Source of the DNA: an archaeon
GTDB taxonomy: Archaea; Thermoproteota; Nitrososphaeria; Nitrososphaerales; UBA183
DNA length: 25,265 nt
Assembly: GCA_021828185.1 (NCBI GenBank)
Contig: JAKASI010000014.1
Coordinates: 1 to 25,265, forward strand
Reading direction: 5' to 3'
The notes under the pieces are model-generated. The model had not been told where the DNA came from and ran no database searches. It saw nothing but the letters and a program-made list of their open reading frames with translations. A program made the position numbers and the translations under genes. Shown one piece after another: positions 23,862 through 25,265 of this stretch (the first letter of the stretch is position 1; each line of letters opens with the position of its first letter).

Positions 23862-24091
23862 ACGAAGGGGATCTTGCTCTCCAGGATGACCTTCGCCACC
23901 TCGGGGCGCATGGACTCCCTGGGCGGAGCCTGGCCGGACTGGAACATCTTCCTCAGGGCAGTGCCGCTGAAGGTCAGGCGGTCCCCCTCGGTGTGCGGGC
24001 AGACGCTCTCCTTGGCTATCCCCTCGCACCTCTTGCGGTAGTAGAACTCCCTCATGGGGACCATCTCGATGCCGGGGCCGGCGCCAGCCAT
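23855..24091 (-). pseudogene. sat: C-terminal remnant of ATP sulfurylase (sulfate adenylyltransferase)
   Basis: The minus strand encodes only the C-terminal ~78 residues of ATP sulfurylase: GIEMVPMREFYYRKRCEGIA, then CPHTEGDRLTFSGTALRKMF, then PPRESMRPEVAKVIL, ending at TGA 23855-23857. These are conserved landmarks of Sat (EFYY-x-x-x-C, CPH, SGT-x-x-R, MRPEVA). The enzyme is normally about 380-450 residues, and the catalytic N-terminal and central parts are absent. Similarity stops near 24091, just before the promoter of the AbrB-PIN pair. A toxin-antitoxin insertion or a deletion probably replaced the rest. Confidence 0.82.
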
Positions 24092-24184
24092 ACGCCGGCT
24101 AGGGGCCCAACCGGACCGGCGACGAGTGGACTGGATGTGGGCAAAGGCATCCCTAGTGGGTCGATTCTCAGTCTTGCCCACAAC

Positions 24185-24193
24185 TGATAAATA
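24185..24193 (+). promoter_or_regulatory. TATA box of the right-hand AbrB-PIN pair
   Basis: TGATAAATA is centred about 27 nt before ATG 24217, matching the leaderless spacing of the other toxin-antitoxin promoters here. Confidence 0.6.
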
Positions 24194-24216
24194 CGGGCTG
24201 AGCCTCTCTGAGTCTC

Positions 24217-24459
24217 ATGTCGGTGGTGGAGGTCGACGAAAGGGGGCGCTTCACCATCCCGAAGGAAATGAGGGTGGACGCAGACAGGGCCCTCATTATC
24301 CCGCTGGGGGAGTCGTACATGGTGGTCCCGATCCCGAAGGTGCCGCTCGAGTTCGACATCAAAGATTCCGGCGCCTCGGCCAAGGCGAAGGCGGAGAAGA
24401 GGTTGTCCGATGAAGCAAGAGCCCGGGAAAAGAGGCGGCAACGTGATAATCGAGTCTGA
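24217..24459 (+). CDS. vapB: AbrB-type antitoxin (VapB)
   Basis: This 80-residue AbrB-family protein has VVEVDERGRFTIPKEMRVDA (3-22) and then LGESYMVVPIPK as the DNA-binding hairpin. A highly charged C-terminal helix (about 50-80) should bind the toxin. The start ATG 24217 is fixed by the TATA box 27 nt upstream. The last 50 nt overlap the PIN gene in another frame, typical of translationally coupled VapBC pairs. It differs clearly in sequence from the AbrB antitoxin at 10638-10871. Confidence 0.86.
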   Translation: MSVVEVDERGRFTIPKEMRVDADRALIIPLGESYMVVPIPKVPLEFDIKDSGASAKAKAEKRLSDEARAREKRRQRDNRV

Positions 24460-24862
24460 CATCCTGGTCGCGCATTCGAAGAAGAGCGACTGGCTGAAAG
24501 GGGTGGCAGACCCCCTCTTCAAGAAGATGGAAGAGGGCAAGACGGCGATGAAGACCTCATCTGCAGCGCTCCTGGAGCTCTACTATGTCCTTGAGGACGC
24601 GGGCTATGGGAAGGAAGCGATACTGGCGAAGCAGGCCGAGCTGGCCTCCATCAGGGGCCTCACAATAATGCCCCTCACGTCAGAGGTGATCCTCGCCGCC
24701 CAGTCCGTGATGAGGACGTTCAGGGTGCCTGGCCTCTTCGACGCCATCTACGCCGCCACGGCCCTGAACCAGGACGACGAGCGGAAGATACTCTCAACAG
24801 ACGAAGTATACGACAGGGTGGCGGGGATAACACGGGTGGACCCGCGCACCTACCGACCCTGA
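24410..24862 (+). CDS. vapC: PIN-domain ribonuclease toxin (VapC)
   Basis: This 150-residue PIN protein has VIIESDILVAHSKK with Asp17, ALLELYYVLED with Glu56, VPGLFDAIYAATALNQDDE with Asp111, and ILSTDEVYDRV with Asp131. These are the four acidic positions of VapC endoribonucleases. ATG 24410 lies inside the antitoxin gene; a start a few codons later is possible because PIN similarity begins near residue 11. It ends at TGA 24860-24862. The last 38 codons and 13 following bases are repeated at the left edge of the window with one substitution. Confidence 0.92.
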   Translation: MKQEPGKRGGNVIIESDILVAHSKKSDWLKGVADPLFKKMEEGKTAMKTSSAALLELYYVLEDAGYGKEAILAKQAELASIRGLTIMPLTSEVILAAQSVMRTFRVPGLFDAIYAATALNQDDERKILSTDEVYDRVAGITRVDPRTYRP

Positions 24863-24875
24863 GGAGCGCCCGCGC
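24750..24875 (+). repeat. Right copy of the direct repeat bracketing the window
   Basis: These 126 bases match 1-126 except at 24780. Both copies contain the end of a PIN toxin gene and 13 bases after its stop, and diverge abruptly afterwards. Confidence 0.9.
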
Positions 24876-24920
24876 CCCCTCCGCGGCGTGGCGACCCGCA
24901 GGGCGATCTTTTGGGCGCAC

Positions 24921-25185
24921 TCATGGCCAATGTGGGGGGCGTTCCCTGGTCTGGAAGGCGGTGATGTCGTCCCAGCCCTTCTCTTTGAAAAGAACGCGCG
25001 TCCCCTTTGGGGGAGGAGGGTGACGTCGTCGAACCTCGTCTCCCGTTTTGCCAACCGGACCAGCTTCCCGGACGCGACAGAATCAGGCGAGGGCCTTGGC
25101 AAGGAAGCCGTTGCTAATCCTCTGGAGGCACTGGCGCACGAAACAGAGCGAGAGGAAGCCGGCCTGCCGTCGTAACGGCGACTCG
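24921..25185 (-). pseudogene. Frameshifted coding remnant, family not recognised
   Basis: On the minus strand, pieces with strong G/C third-position bias change frame twice: RQAGFLSLCFVRQCLQRISN and GFLAKALA, then SVASGKLVRLAKRETRFDDV, then back to the first frame with GTRVLFKEKGWDDITAFQTR up to TGA 24921-24923. One shift (near 25087) and one in a C/G run (near 25010) would join them into one protein C-terminus. I do not recognise the family. The alternative is chance open frames in GC-rich DNA. Confidence 0.3.
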
Positions 25186-25265
25186 GCTGAATGCGGCGCC
25201 AGGCGGCCGGTTCCACCTGAGCAGAGAGTCGTAAGAGAGGTGCGGCGGAGGCGCAATTGCCCCCA

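Noticed and set aside
24052..24540. Minus-strand frame opposite the AbrB-PIN pair
   Set aside because: It lies antisense to two recognisable genes and their promoter and has no family motif.
1..25265. CRISPR array, rRNA or tRNA genes
   Set aside because: No regularly spaced direct repeats and no recognisable rRNA or tRNA structure were seen on either strand by eye.

Overview
This window looks archaeal, probably from the Thermoproteota (Nitrososphaeria/Thaumarchaeota or a relative); the lineage is an inference. The sequence is GC-rich and coding frames favour G/C at third positions. At most isolated genes a TATA-like box lies about 25-28 nt before the start codon, the layout of leaderless archaeal transcripts. 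GTG and TTG starts are frequent. The gene families (several VapBC pairs, an Amt transporter, a very large secreted Asp-box protein with a PEFP-type C-terminal anchor, an AAA/DUF4143 ATPase) fit an archaeon.

Left third (about 530-9930, minus strand): a compact glycogen/alpha-glucan operon. From one promoter near 9929 it runs: sugar-phosphate nucleotidyltransferase with beta-helix and an extra C-terminal domain; a two-domain GH15 glucoamylase; a GT5 glycogen synthase; a GH13 branching enzyme; a short GH15 enzyme. A separate small gene at the end encodes only the extra domain found at the C-terminus of the first enzyme (DUF5752-like). Gaps between the five main genes are 16-32 nt. Together the genes can activate glucose-1-phosphate, polymerise it, branch the polymer and hydrolyse it back to glucose; no phosphorylase is present.

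Middle (about 10000-14330): toxin-antitoxin and defence-like genes among gene debris. They are a frameshifted DUF433 antitoxin, an AbrB-PIN pair whose PIN gene lacks an ordinary start codon, and a winged-helix/nucleotidyltransferase pair divergent from an AAA ATPase with a DUF4143-type C-terminus. Remnants of an alkaline-phosphatase-superfamily gene and an ArsR-type regulator follow.

Centre-right (14395-18290): an intact Amt ammonium transporter, a stretch of hairpins and a broken IS transposase, then an intact VapBC pair (DUF217-type antitoxin plus PIN).

Right third (18295-25265): a 1487-residue secreted, membrane-anchored Asp-box protein. After it come a second and larger remnant of the same phosphatase-family gene, a HicB gene with a degenerate HicA, the C-terminal tail of an ATP sulfurylase, an AbrB-PIN pair, and a frameshifted coding remnant. 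The last part of that final PIN gene is repeated almost exactly (125 of 126 bases) at the first bases of the window, so the window is bracketed by a direct repeat.

Overall the window is a working polysaccharide operon, an ammonium transporter and a large surface protein set in accessory DNA rich in toxin-antitoxin modules and truncated genes. Family calls were made by reading motifs, with no database search.
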